Positions 1 through 7,994 are shown, counted from the first letter of the stretch. The stretch: DNA of 37,659 bases from Burkholderiales bacterium (GCA_003963005.1 RXJW01000169.1:1-37659); one strand, 5' to 3'. A program made the numbers and translations. The notes: generated from the sequence alone by a model not told the origin.

Positions 1-221
1 CCTGCTCGAACATGGGCGCCTTCCAGGCCCGCCGCATGCAGGCGCGCTTCAAGAACGCCCAGGGCAAGAACGAACTGGTGCACACGCTGAACGGCTCGGG
101 CCTCGCCGTGGGCCGCACGCTGGTGGCGGTGCTGGAGAACTACCAGAACGCCGACGGCAGCATCACCGTGCCGGAGGCGCTGCGCCCCTACATGGGTGGC
201 GTCGACACACTTCGCGCTTGA
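1..221 (+). CDS. serS: Seryl-tRNA synthetase, C-terminal fragment
   Basis: Only the last 72 codons are inside the window; the reading frame enters at base 3 and ends at a TGA. The residues CSNMGAFQARRM and the tail RTLVAVLENYQNADGSITVP match the motif 3 and C-terminal region of class II seryl-tRNA synthetases, where the arginine of motif 3 (GxGLAVGR here) contacts ATP. The enzyme charges tRNA-Ser in the cytoplasm. The neighbour 57 bases downstream is itself a serine tRNA gene, so the enzyme and one of its substrates are adjacent. The 5' part lies outside the window, so promoter and start cannot be judged. Confidence 0.95.
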   Translation, partial: CSNMGAFQARRMQARFKNAQGKNELVHTLNGSGLAVGRTLVAVLENYQNADGSITVPEALRPYMGGVDTLRA

Positions 222-237
222 GGCCGAAAAAGCTGGC

Positions 238-243
238 TATAAT
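238..243 (+). promoter_or_regulatory. -10 element of the tRNA-Ser promoter
   Basis: A perfect TATAAT lies 35 bases before the first tRNA base and just after the serS stop. No good -35 is seen; TTGAGG at 218-223 has a spacer of only 14. The tRNA therefore probably has its own promoter as well as possible read-through from serS. Confidence 0.6.
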
Positions 244-278
244 GGCTGGCTTCACTCGCACCACAGCGATCAGTTCCA

Positions 279-369
<91 letters not shown>

Positions 370-380
370 AGTCGTAAGAA

Positions 381-407
381 AAACGGGCCCTCGGGCCCGT
401 TTTTTTT
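381..407 (+). terminator. Rho-independent terminator after tRNA-Ser (bidirectional)
   Basis: The inverted repeat ACGGGCCC (383-390) / GGGCCCGT (393-400) is followed by a T run up to 407. An A run precedes the stem, so it can also end transcripts of the PEP-CTERM-like gene arriving from the other strand (TTTTTCTTA on the minus strand). Confidence 0.9.
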
Positions 408-460
408 GGCGCATCCCGGGGGGCTGGAAGAGCTCCCCCGTGAGGCCCTGGCGCTGGCGC

Positions 461-1147
461 TCAGGCCTTTCGGCGAGCGAAGCCCAGCGCGGTGACTCCG
501 GCCAGCAGGGCCAGCGGGAGAGTGCCCGGTGTCGGCAGTTGGTTGCCGGCATGGAAGTCGACCAGCAGGTTGGGCGCATCGGCAGCGGCGAAGAAGCCTG
601 CTGCGACACCATCCTTGCTGACGAAATCGCTGCCGAAGAAATTCCCTTCCGGCGACACCGTGATCAGGATGCCCGCGTAATTGGCGTTGGTGTCGATCAG
701 CGTCTGGATCAGCGAGGTGACATCGATGATGTACTGCGGTTGACCGTTCTGCGTCGCAGCCGTACCCACCAGCGTGGTCGTCTGGAGCGCATCGGCCGCG
801 GTGATCGCGCCGTCGCCCGAGTAGCCCCAGAACTTGAAGGTACCGCCGGCCACCGACGTGCCACGGCTCTGGATCGTGAACTTGGCCGAATCGATGACCG
901 AACCCGCGCTGATGCCAGCCAACGAGAACTCCAGGGCCGAGCGGTTCACGCCAGCCGCATTGCCGAAGGTGCGCAGGTAGGGATCGGTCGGGTTGCCGGA
1001 CGTGTTGAAGGCGGTGTACACGCCGGGGACGACCGGGATGAACCAGTCATCGGCGGTGGCGCCGACCGAAACGGTACCGGCGTGGGCCTGAAAGGCCGCC
1101 ACAGCGGTCAACCCCAGGACAAGCAGTTGTTGGCGAAGTGTCTTCAT
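461..1147 (-). CDS. PEP-CTERM-like exported protein (DNRLRE-like)
   Basis: 228 residues. The start MKTLRQQL is chosen over the longer frame because GAGG lies 8 bases upstream and a clean signal peptide follows (hydrophobic core, cleavage near AHA-G, residue 23). The middle (NRSALEFSL, then SVIDSAKFTI) resembles the DNRLRE-type beta-sandwich seen in secreted proteins. The C-terminus has a proline motif (LPTPGTLP), a hydrophobic stretch and the basic end ARRKA: the three-part layout of a PEP-CTERM sorting signal, though with PTPG instead of the usual PEP. Proteins with such tails are processed by exosortase and exported, often with exopolysaccharide. No exosortase gene is in this window. Exact function is unknown. 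The gene appears monocistronic: the upstream same-strand oxidase ends 197 bases away. Confidence 0.8.
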   Translation of the reverse strand: MKTLRQQLLVLGLTAVAAFQAHAGTVSVGATADDWFIPVVPGVYTAFNTSGNPTDPYLRTFGNAAGVNRSALEFSLAGISAGSVIDSAKFTIQSRGTSVAGGTFKFWGYSGDGAITAADALQTTTLVGTAATQNGQPQYIIDVTSLIQTLIDTNANYAGILITVSPEGNFFGSDFVSKDGVAAGFFAAADAPNLLVDFHAGNQLPTPGTLPLALLAGVTALGFARRKA

Positions 1148-1344
1148 CGAAAACCTCGTTTGCGTTGATCTGGTCGACGAATGCCTGGAGACGAGCGCCC
1201 CAGCCCGTCGTACCCCATGCAAGACTCAGACCCGCAAAAAAAATCCAATATTGACGAGCGTTTGCAAGCGGCGCCATCGTTGGCTGCGCGAATCTGTAAA
1301 ACTTGCCGACACTGCTTGTCCGGCCTGGCGGGCCTGCGCCCAGG

Positions 1345-2709
1345 TCAGTGGCTGTGGTGCCGACCGAGTTTGCGAACCTGGACATCGGCGTCTACGGCCC
1401 CGCGGGCAGCCTCGGGAGGGCGGTGGGCTGCTGGCGCGTCGCCCACTTCACGGGCCAGGGTGCCGGCGGGATGCTGGAACCAGCCAGGGTCGCTGTAGTC
1501 GCCTCGCCGCAGTCCGCGACGCACCTTGAGCACGCTGAACATGCCGCCCATGCCGATCGGGCCGAAGGGGCCTTCGCCGGTCATCATCGGGGCGGTGTTC
1601 GCGGGACCGGGCATGTTCATCTCGGTCATCTCATGCATGCCGGCTTCGCCCATGGCCATGTAGCCGGGCACGAGCCGCCGGATCTTTTCGGCCAGGTCAC
1701 CCTGGTCCACGCCGATCATCGTGGGCACGCCGTGCCCCATCGCGTTCATCGTGTGGTGGGACTTGTGGCAGTGGAAGGCCCAGTCGCCTTCCTCGTCGGC
1801 GATGAGCTCGATCTGGCGCATCTGGCCCACGCCCACGTCGGTGGTCACCTCCGGCCAGCGCGCCGTGCGTGGCACCGGCCCGCCGTCGGTGCCGGTCACG
1901 CTGAACTCGTGGCCGTGGATGTGAATGGGGTGGTTGGTCATCGTCAGGTTGCCGATGCGGATGCGCACACGGTCGCCCTGGCGGGCCACGAGCGGCGCAA
2001 TGCCCGGGAAGATGCGGCTGTTCCAGCTCCACAGGTTGAAGTCGAGCATGGTCATGATCTTCGGCGTCGCACTGCCGGGCTCGATGTCGTAGGCATTCAG
2101 CAGGAAGGCGTAGTCGCGGTCCACCTCGTCGATCTGCGGGTGGCGCGCCTTCGGGTGCGTGATCCACAGGCCCATCATGCCCATGGCCATCTGCACCATC
2201 TCGTCGGCGTGCGGGTGGTACATGAAGGTGCCGGGGCGGCGGGCGACGAACTCATAGACCCAGGTCTTGCCCGGCGGGATGGCGGGCTGGGTGAGGCCCG
2301 AGACGCCGTCCATGCCGTTGGGCAGGCGCTGGCCGTGCCAGTGCATGCTGGTGGCTTCGGGCAGGCGGTTGGTGACGTAGATGCGCACGCGGTCGCCCTC
2401 CACGACCTCCACGGTCGGGCCGGGGCTCTGGCCGTTGTAGCCCCAGAGCCGCGCCGTGAAGCCGGGGGCCATCTCACGCACCACCGGTTCGGCGACGAGG
2501 TGGAACTCCTTGACGCCCTGGTTCATGCGCCAGGGCGCCGTCCAGCCATTCAGTGTGACGACCGGGTTGTAGGGCCGGCCGTTGGGCGGCACGAGCGGTG
2601 CCTGGGTGTCGGGTGAGGTCTGGATGACGGGTTCGGGCAGGGCGGCGAGGGCGGCCTTGGAGACGGCCGCGAGCGAAGCCGCGCCGAGCAGGGAGCGTCG
2701 GTTGAACAT
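1345..2709 (-). CDS. Tat-exported multicopper oxidase (copper resistance, CopA/CueO-like)
   Basis: 454 residues. The ATG at 2709 is preferred over an upstream TTG because AAGGA lies 5 bases before it and the protein then begins MFNRRSLLG, a twin-arginine signal peptide cleaved near ALA-A. All four copper-ligand motifs are visible: HWHG (123-126), HPH (165-167), HPIHIHGH (260-267) and HCHKSHHTMNAM (313-324), the last giving the type 1 copper ligands (His, Cys, His, Met). A Met-rich stretch (MTEMNMPG and following) near the C-terminus recalls the copper-binding segment of CueO and CopA. The enzyme probably oxidises Cu(I) in the periplasm. It lies 15 bases after the TolC-like gene and is the last gene of that operon. 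The substrate is not provable from sequence. Confidence 0.88.
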   Translation of the reverse strand: MFNRRSLLGAASLAAVSKAALAALPEPVIQTSPDTQAPLVPPNGRPYNPVVTLNGWTAPWRMNQGVKEFHLVAEPVVREMAPGFTARLWGYNGQSPGPTVEVVEGDRVRIYVTNRLPEATSMHWHGQRLPNGMDGVSGLTQPAIPPGKTWVYEFVARRPGTFMYHPHADEMVQMAMGMMGLWITHPKARHPQIDEVDRDYAFLLNAYDIEPGSATPKIMTMLDFNLWSWNSRIFPGIAPLVARQGDRVRIRIGNLTMTNHPIHIHGHEFSVTGTDGGPVPRTARWPEVTTDVGVGQMRQIELIADEEGDWAFHCHKSHHTMNAMGHGVPTMIGVDQGDLAEKIRRLVPGYMAMGEAGMHEMTEMNMPGPANTAPMMTGEGPFGPIGMGGMFSVLKVRRGLRRGDYSDPGWFQHPAGTLAREVGDAPAAHRPPEAARGAVDADVQVRKLGRHHSH

Positions 2710-2724
2710 GAAAGTCCTTCGCAA

Positions 2725-4146
2725 TCAGTGGGCAGCAGCGCCCGGGGCCACGGGGGCCGTGCCGGCCTGGGGCAGGTCGGGGGCGGTGGGGCCGAGCAGG
2801 GCCTGGTCGAGGTCGGCCTGGGCCAGCCAGAAGTCGCGCAGCGCCTCCTGCGCGGCGCTCACGGCGCCGATCTGGGCGCGGGCGTCGGCCAGCAGTTCGA
2901 AGACGCCGATGAGCATGCCGTTGTAGCGCAGCAGCTGCTCATCGGCGATGCGCCGCGCCAGAGGCAGGGCCTCGTCGCGGTGCTGACGGGCGATGGCCCA
3001 GGCGCTGCGGTACAGGCCGTAGGCCTCGCGCACCTCGGAACGCGCGCGCAGGGCCGTGTCGGCCGCATCATGCGCGGCGACCGCCGCCAGGGCCTGTGCA
3101 CGGGGCTGTGGCCCGGGGCCGAACAGCGGGACCTCCAGGGCGATCTCCCAGCCGCGCTGCGTGGGCGCCTCGTTGGCGCTGTTGCGCACCGTGCCAAGTT
3201 CGAGCATCGACACCCAGCGCGTGGTGCGGGCCAGGTCGGCTTGCCTGGCGGCGTGTTCGAGCGTCAGACGCGCGGCTTGCACGTCCAGGCGCTGGGCCAG
3301 GGCCAGCGCCTCGACATCCCCGGGCTCGCGGGCGGCTGCCGGCAGGTCGGGCAGGCGTTGGGGCAGCTGCAGTGCGGCCGTCTGCTCGCTGGAGAGGCCG
3401 AGCAGGCGCGCCAGCCGTTCGCGGGCAGCCAGGCGCTGGGCTTGCGCGCGGGCCAGCGCGAGGCCTGCTTCGGTCGCGAAGCTCTGCTCGCGCGCCCGGG
3501 CCAGTGCATTGAAGTTGCCGGCCTCCTGCATGCGGCGCGCGAGTTCAGCACCGGTCTCGGCGGCATCCATCACCTGCCGGCGGTAACTCAAGGCCTCGTC
3601 GGCGGCCACGGCGCGCACCCAGGCGCGGCGCGTGTCGGCAGCCAGTGCGAGCACGTCTGCGGCGGCCTGGCGCTGTTCGGCCTGCAGCCGGCGGGCCTCG
3701 GTCTGGCGCACCAGCGGGAGCGTCAACAGGCGGGCGAGGTTGACGTGCCAACTGCGTTCCAGCTCGATCTCGTCGCCGCGGGTCAGGCGGCTGAAGCGGA
3801 AACCCGGGCTCGGCAGCCGCCCGGCCTCAGCCACTTCGGCGGCCGTGACGCTCAGCCGGGCCAGGCGCGCCTGCAGGCTGCGACTGTTCTTCAGCGCCAG
3901 GGCGACGGCGTCGTCGGCGGACAGCGGCGCCGCGAGCGCGGCGTCCAGTTCTGCCGGGGCCAGCGTCTGGGGCGACAGCACCTGGCCGGTGTGGGCTTGG
4001 GTCAGGCGGTTGACGTCGGCGATGCCGGCATCCGGCGACACGGCGGCGCAACCGGACAGCGCGATCACCGTGGCAAGGGCCAGCGGGCGCCTGTGCGCCA
4101 ACCAGCAGCCAGGCCGCGGCCGGCGCGGGTTCTTGAGGGACAACAT
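2725..4146 (-). CDS. TolC-family outer-membrane efflux lipoprotein
   Basis: 473 residues, the usual size for the OEP/TolC family. The start at 4146 is chosen over 4176 because GAGAGG lies just upstream. The N-terminus is basic, then hydrophobic, with lipobox LSGC (Cys33), so a lipid-anchored trimeric channel is expected. Two long alpha-helical, Ala/Arg/Gln-rich repeats follow (about 85-270 and 290-460), as in the coiled hairpins of TolC, CusC and CnrC. A trailing Pro/Ala tail ends in GAAAH. It lies between the CopL-like gene and the multicopper oxidase in the same direction. No inner-membrane pump or membrane-fusion protein is encoded nearby, so it must borrow these from elsewhere or act in place of CopB. 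Confidence 0.85.
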   Translation of the reverse strand: MLSLKNPRRPRPGCWLAHRRPLALATVIALSGCAAVSPDAGIADVNRLTQAHTGQVLSPQTLAPAELDAALAAPLSADDAVALALKNSRSLQARLARLSVTAAEVAEAGRLPSPGFRFSRLTRGDEIELERSWHVNLARLLTLPLVRQTEARRLQAEQRQAAADVLALAADTRRAWVRAVAADEALSYRRQVMDAAETGAELARRMQEAGNFNALARAREQSFATEAGLALARAQAQRLAARERLARLLGLSSEQTAALQLPQRLPDLPAAAREPGDVEALALAQRLDVQAARLTLEHAARQADLARTTRWVSMLELGTVRNSANEAPTQRGWEIALEVPLFGPGPQPRAQALAAVAAHDAADTALRARSEVREAYGLYRSAWAIARQHRDEALPLARRIADEQLLRYNGMLIGVFELLADARAQIGAVSAAQEALRDFWLAQADLDQALLGPTAPDLPQAGTAPVAPGAAAH

Positions 4147-4201
4147 GCGAGCCTCTCGGGCAAGGGAGCGATCCATGCCGCGCCGATCGGTCAGGGCCGA
4201 G

Positions 4202-4228
4202 CGGGCGGAACGGGCGGAACGGGCGGAG
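4202..4228 (-). repeat. Three tandem 9-bp units between CopL-like and TolC genes
   Basis: CGGGCGGAA is repeated twice and followed by CGGGCGGAG. It is non-coding and sits in the 88-base gap of the copper operon. Confidence 0.75.
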
Positions 4229-4234
4229 AGAAGC

Positions 4235-4582
4235 TCAGGCTCTGGGGGGAGGGTCCGGCAGGGGCGGCACGATGCCGACCCAGGCCTCGGCCGACGCGCG
4301 GGCGGCGCGGGTGGCGGGCACGACGAGGCTCGTCGACACCGCCATCACGGGCGGCGGCGCAGCGGCCACGCAGCAGGGCGCGCACCACTTGCAGGGCTTG
4401 GCGGCGTGGTGATGTTCCGGGCCGTGCGTGTGGCCCTCGCCGTGGTGCGCATGCGCCGCGTCCTGATGCGACACGGGTGCCGGCATCGGCTCGCAGCCCA
4501 GCATGCCGGCAGCCAGCACGCCGCGCAGCGGCAGCAGCACGAGCAGCAGGCAAAGCACCAGGAAGCGGCCAGGGCGAGGCAT
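4235..4582 (-). CDS. Small exported His/Cys-rich protein, CopL/DUF2946-like
   Basis: 115 residues from an internal ATG; the longer frame has no better ribosome site. Residues 1-24 form a signal peptide (FLVLCLLLVLLPLRGVLA). A metal-binding-like patch follows: nine histidines between 39 and 59 (HAHHGEGHTHGPEHHH) and then CKWCAPCC (Cys64, 67, 70, 71), plus Cys30. The tail is Pro-rich. The layout resembles the small CopL protein at the head of copLAB copper operons in Xanthomonas, needed there for copper induction; that role here is inference. It starts 10 bases after the AraC gene stop and precedes tolC and the oxidase, so it is probably the first structural gene of the copper operon. Confidence 0.72.
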   Translation of the reverse strand: MPRPGRFLVLCLLLVLLPLRGVLAAGMLGCEPMPAPVSHQDAAHAHHGEGHTHGPEHHHAAKPCKWCAPCCVAAAPPPVMAVSTSLVVPATRAARASAEAWVGIVPPLPDPPPRA

Positions 4583-4592
4583 GGCCGTCACT

Positions 4593-5450
4593 TTAACTGG
4601 ACTGCGCCTGCAGCCAGGCCCGCGGTGACAAGCCACCGTGCTTCTGCACGAACAGGCGGCTCAGTGCCGAGGCGTTGGCGTAGCCGAGTTCGCCCGCCAG
4701 CAGCTTGAGGGGCTTGCCGGCGCGCAGCTCGCGCCGGGCGATGGCCAGGCGCCAGTCGGCCAGGTAGTCGGCCGGGGTCTGGCCCAAGGCTTGGCGGAAG
4801 GCGGCGGCGAAGCGGCTGCGCGACATGCCGGCCTGCGCAGCCATCTCGGGCAGGGACCAGCTCCGGCCGGGGTCGTCATGCAGCGCCGTGAGCGCCCGGG
4901 CCAGGCCAGGCTCGCTCAGGCCCCGCATCAGGCCGAGCGGCAAGGGCGAGTCGGGCTGGTCGAGCATCCAGCGCAGCAATTGCAGCAGCAGCACCTCGAA
5001 CAGCCGCTCGGCCAGCAGGCGCTGCCCGCAGCGCACCTGCTCGGCTTCGCCGAACAGCAGGCCGAGCGTGGCGGCGACGGGCGGCACCTGCGCCAGTGGC
5101 AGCAGCACAAGCGGCGGTAGGGCCTGCACGAGCGGGTGGCCGGCTTCGAAATCCAGTGTCGCGCAGACGAAGTCCGAGCCCTCCGCCGGGGCGTTGTGGA
5201 AATCATGGGCGAGGGGTCGGGGGTAGAAGACCAGGCTGGGCTCGCGCACCTGCAGCCGCTGCACGAGGCCGGTGTCGCTCGCGTGGCGCACTTCCATCTC
5301 GCCCTGGCGCATCACGTGCAGGAAGCCGCGGCCGGGTTGGGCGTCGAAATGGGTGACGCCGCACAGCGGCCCGGCATGGAACAGGCTCGCGCGCACGCGA
5401 AAGCGCTCGAACAGCGGGCTGAGGCGATCCAGAGGTGCGGCAGCAGGCAT
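4593..5450 (-). CDS. AraC-family transcriptional regulator with N-terminal cupin domain
   Basis: 285 residues from the ATG at 5450, after which similarity-like sequence begins (LDRLSPLFERFRVRASLFHAG). Residues 1-180 look like the Cupin_6 ligand-sensing domain (GxLHVMRQGEMEV, FYPRPLAHDF). Residues 185-285 carry the double helix-turn-helix of AraC proteins (WSLPEMAAQAGMSRSRFAAAF and LGYANASALSRLF). Regulators of this subtype are usually encoded divergently from the small redox enzyme they control, and here an AhpD-like gene starts 98 bases away on the other strand. The gene also ends only 10 bases before the CopL-like gene in the same direction, so some co-transcription with the copper operon is possible. 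Confidence 0.87.
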   Translation of the reverse strand: MPAAAPLDRLSPLFERFRVRASLFHAGPLCGVTHFDAQPGRGFLHVMRQGEMEVRHASDTGLVQRLQVREPSLVFYPRPLAHDFHNAPAEGSDFVCATLDFEAGHPLVQALPPLVLLPLAQVPPVAATLGLLFGEAEQVRCGQRLLAERLFEVLLLQLLRWMLDQPDSPLPLGLMRGLSEPGLARALTALHDDPGRSWSLPEMAAQAGMSRSRFAAAFRQALGQTPADYLADWRLAIARRELRAGKPLKLLAGELGYANASALSRLFVQKHGGLSPRAWLQAQSS

Positions 5451-5548
5451 GGGATGATCGGGTTGAAATTCTGGATGAAATGATACCTTTCGTCTTGGTG
5501 ACGCGGCGACAGTGAAGGCCTTCTCCACTGCCTCTGAAAGGCCACACC

Positions 5549-6106
5549 ATGACGTCTTCCACCACTTCCCGCGTTCCTCTCGTTGCCGGGCACGACGCTC
5601 CCGCCGCCAGCCGCCCGCTGCTCGACGCCGTCCATGGCGCCTTCGGCGCGACACCCAACATGTTCCGTGCCGTGGCCAACTCGCCGGCAGCGCTGCAGGC
5701 GATGTGGGGCTTCTTCGGGGCGCTCGGCGGCGGCACGATTGCCGCGCGGCTCGGCGAGCAGATCGCCGTGGCCGTTGCCGACCGCAACGCCTGCGACTAC
5801 TGCCTGGCCGCGCACACGGCGCTGGGCCGCAAGGCCGGCGCGACCGCCGAGGAGATGAGCGCGGCCCAGGCGGGCGAGTCGGCCGACCCGGCCACCGCCG
5901 CGGCGCTGCGCTTTGCGCTGCGTGTCGTCGAGCAGCGCGGCCAGGTGGGTGATGCCGACGTCGCCTCGCTGCGTGCCGCGGGCTTCACCGATGGCCAGGT
6001 CGTCGAGATCCTGGCTCACGTCGCGCTGAACCTGTTCACGAACTACGTGAACGTGGCGTTCTCGGTGCCGGTCGACTTCCCCGCCGTCAAGCTGCGCCGC
6101 GGCTGA
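5549..6106 (+). CDS. Carboxymuconolactone decarboxylase / AhpD-family protein
   Basis: 185 residues; GAAAGG lies about 9 bases before the ATG. The AhpD-type active site is present: Glu70 and Cys82-x2-Cys85-x3-His89 (CDYCLAAH). This is the signature of thiol-dependent alkylhydroperoxidase-like proteins; the two cysteines cycle between thiol and disulfide. The tail helix ILAHVALNLFTNYVN is also typical. The gene is divergent from the AraC-type regulator, its likely controller. The true substrate is unknown: the family covers peroxidase-like and decarboxylase-like members, and the CxxC points to the redox type. Confidence 0.88.
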   Translation: MTSSTTSRVPLVAGHDAPAASRPLLDAVHGAFGATPNMFRAVANSPAALQAMWGFFGALGGGTIAARLGEQIAVAVADRNACDYCLAAHTALGRKAGATAEEMSAAQAGESADPATAAALRFALRVVEQRGQVGDADVASLRAAGFTDGQVVEILAHVALNLFTNYVNVAFSVPVDFPAVKLRRG

Positions 6107-6125
6107 TCGAGCTGCCGGAAGCGTC

Positions 6126-6151
6126 AAGGCCCCGGGCGCTGCCGGGGCCTT
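6126..6151. terminator. Stem-loop between convergent AhpD and response regulator genes
   Basis: A perfect 10-bp stem AAGGCCCCGG / CCGGGGCCTT with a 6-base loop lies between two converging genes, 20 bases from each. The T tract is short on both sides, so efficiency is uncertain. Confidence 0.7.
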
Positions 6152-6170
6152 GTCGGGGGAGGGGGCCGGC

Positions 6171-6914
6171 TCAGACCAGGCCTTGCTTGGACGCGAGCAC
6201 GGCGGCTTCCGCGCGGCTGCTCACGTTGAGCTTCTTGTAGATGCTCTTGATGTGGTCGTTCACCGTGAACCACTTGATGCCCATCAGGTTCGCGATCTCC
6301 TTGATCGTGAAGCCCTTGCTGAGATAGGTCAACACCTCGCTCTCGCGGGGCGTCAGGCGCTCCCACTCGGGCGGCGGGTCCAGCGCGACGCTGCGGCTGC
6401 TGGCGAAGGCGCCTTGCGAGGTCGACAGCGCCCCGAAGCCTGAATTCAGCGGCATCGTGCCGCTGTCGCTGGAGCTGGGGCGGAAGTGCGACAGCAGCCG
6501 GCGCGCGATGGCCGGCGACAGCGGCGGCTGGCCGCGCACGATGCGCTGCAGCTCTTCCACGAGCACCTCGAAGCGGTCTTCCTTCAGCAGGTAGCCGTCG
6601 GCGCCGCACTGCAGCGCGGGGAAGAGGTGATCGTCGTCGGAGTAGAGCGTCGTGACGATCTTGATGGCCGTCGAGCCGCTGAGCTCGGTCAGGAACTCCA
6701 TGCCGTTGCCGTCGGGCAGCTCCAGGTCGACCAGGATGAGCTTGAAACCCACATCGCCGCTGGCGCCGCCCAGCTTGGCGACCTGCCGGCGGGCGTTCTC
6801 CAGATCACCCACTTCGGTGATCTCCATGGCGTCGCTGAAGCTCTCCCGCACGACCCGGCACAGGAAGCTGCGGGCGACGGGGTTGTCTTCGATGATCAGG
6901 ACTTTGACGGTCAT
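6171..6914 (-). CDS. Orphan response regulator, NarL/LuxR type
   Basis: 247 residues. The receiver domain (1-125) has the acidic pair Glu9-Asp10, phospho-acceptor Asp63 (LILVDLELPDG) and conserved Lys111. A variable Ser-rich linker (about 140-175) leads to a LuxR helix-turn-helix (about 186-247: LTPRESEVLTYLSKGFTIKE, then VNDHIKSIYKKL). It should bind DNA when phosphorylated. No histidine kinase gene is adjacent, so the partner is elsewhere. AATGTA at 6952-6957 gives a possible -10 (TACATT) on the minus strand. The target genes are not evident. The family call is firm; the pathway is unknown. Confidence 0.9.
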   Translation of the reverse strand: MTVKVLIIEDNPVARSFLCRVVRESFSDAMEITEVGDLENARRQVAKLGGASGDVGFKLILVDLELPDGNGMEFLTELSGSTAIKIVTTLYSDDDHLFPALQCGADGYLLKEDRFEVLVEELQRIVRGQPPLSPAIARRLLSHFRPSSSDSGTMPLNSGFGALSTSQGAFASSRSVALDPPPEWERLTPRESEVLTYLSKGFTIKEIANLMGIKWFTVNDHIKSIYKKLNVSSRAEAAVLASKQGLV

Positions 6915-6972
6915 GGCGCGGGGCGGGAGGCTTCAGTCATTTCGAGGAAGGAATGTAGCGCACAGCCCCCTA

Positions 6973-7011
6973 GAAACTCGGGGCAACCCGGGTGGCGTAC
7001 GCCCCCGTTTC
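6973..7011 (-). terminator. Imperfect stem-loop after the quinone oxidoreductase gene
   Basis: GAAAC and GGGGC on the left pair with GCCCC and GTTTC on the right, with a small internal bulge and a 16-base loop. It starts 5 bases after the oxidoreductase stop. No T tract follows, so a terminator role is only suggested. Confidence 0.35.
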
Positions 7012-7016
7012 AGGCT

Positions 7017-7994
7017 TCACGAATTGGTAAGAACCAACTTGCCGACGACCTCCCGCGCCGCCATGCGCGCGAAGGCGGCGGGCAGTTCCTCCATCGGCAG
7101 CACCCGGTCCAGCACCGGCTTGACCTTGCCGGCGGCGTACCAGGCCGCCAGCTCGCCCAGCATGCGGGCGTTGCAGCCGGGCTCGCGCTTGGCGAACTCG
7201 CCCCAGAACACCCCGACGATCGACGCGCCCTTGAGCAGGGCCAGGTTCAACGGCAGCGAGGGAATCGCGCCCTGGGCGAAACCGATGACGAGATAGCGGC
7301 CGCGCCAGGCGATGGAGCGGAACGCCGCCTCGGCGAGGTCACCGCCGACCGGGTCGTAGATGACGTCCGGGCCTTTGCCGTCGGTCAGCGCCTTGATTTC
7401 GTCGCGCAGGTTCTGCGTCGCGTAGTTGAGGGTGGCGTCAGCACCCAGGGCCTGGCAGGCGGCGCACTTGGCATCGCTGCCCGCTGCCGCGATGACCCGG
7501 GCGCCGGCGGCCTTGGCGATCTGGATGGCGGCCGTGCCCACGCCGCCCGCCGCGCCGAGGATCAGCACCGTCTCGCCGGCCTGGAGTGCGGCGCGGTCGA
7601 TCAGGGCATGGTGGCTGGTGGCGTAGGTGCAGATGAAGGCGGCCGCGTCTTCAAAGGCGAAGCCCTCCGGCAGCGGCATGGCGAGCGCGGCCGGGATGCA
7701 CACCTCGGTTGCAAAGCCGCCCAGGCCCCCGAAGGCGGCCACGCGCTGACCCACGGCGAAGCCCTTCACGCCGTTGCCCACCTCGGAGACGATGCCCGCG
7801 AACTCCGTGCCCGGCACGAAGGGCAGGGGCGGTTTCATCTGGTACTTGTTCTGGATGATGAGCAGGTCGGGGAAGTTCAGGCTCGCCGCCCTGATCTGCA
7901 CCCGGATCTGGCCCGCAGCCAGCGGTGCCGCCGGCACCTCGCGCCACTGCAGCGCCTCCACACCCACGGGGTTCTCGCACAGCCAGGCTTTCAT
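7017..7994 (-). CDS. NADPH:quinone oxidoreductase family protein (MDR superfamily)
   Basis: 325 residues, normal length for the zinc-free quinone reductase branch of the medium-chain dehydrogenases. GAGGAG lies about 6 bases before the ATG. The N-terminal GroES-like domain has AASLNFPDLLIIQNKY and FVPGTEFAGIV; the Rossmann fold has GAAGGVGTAAIQIAK with a following cofactor-binding AAGSD. The cysteine zinc-ligand cluster of alcohol dehydrogenases is absent. It probably reduces quinones or enoyl-type substrates with NADPH. It is divergent from surE, with a 92-base shared control region that includes TATCAT on the minus strand as a possible -10. Confidence 0.88.
   Translation of the reverse strand: MKAWLCENPVGVEALQWREVPAAPLAAGQIRVQIRAASLNFPDLLIIQNKYQMKPPLPFVPGTEFAGIVSEVGNGVKGFAVGQRVAAFGGLGGFATEVCIPAALAMPLPEGFAFEDAAAFICTYATSHHALIDRAALQAGETVLILGAAGGVGTAAIQIAKAAGARVIAAAGSDAKCAACQALGADATLNYATQNLRDEIKALTDGKGPDVIYDPVGGDLAEAAFRSIAWRGRYLVIGFAQGAIPSLPLNLALLKGASIVGVFWGEFAKREPGCNARMLGELAAWYAAGKVKPVLDRVLPMEELPAAFARMAAREVVGKLVLTNS

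Noticed and set aside
1231..1250. Sigma-54-like GG...GC with T run upstream of the PEP-CTERM-like gene
   Set aside because: On the minus strand the spacing is GG-N9-GC, but sigma-54 sites need N10; the rest of the consensus is also poor.
1303..2616. Open frame of 437 codons on the plus strand opposite the multicopper oxidase
   Set aside because: Composition (His/Val/Ala) is the mirror image of the oxidase; no ribosome site and no domain.
5451..5654. N-terminal extension of the AraC gene
   Set aside because: The added 68 residues are Arg-rich and low in complexity, and cross the divergent control region; the ATG at 5450 fits the family start.
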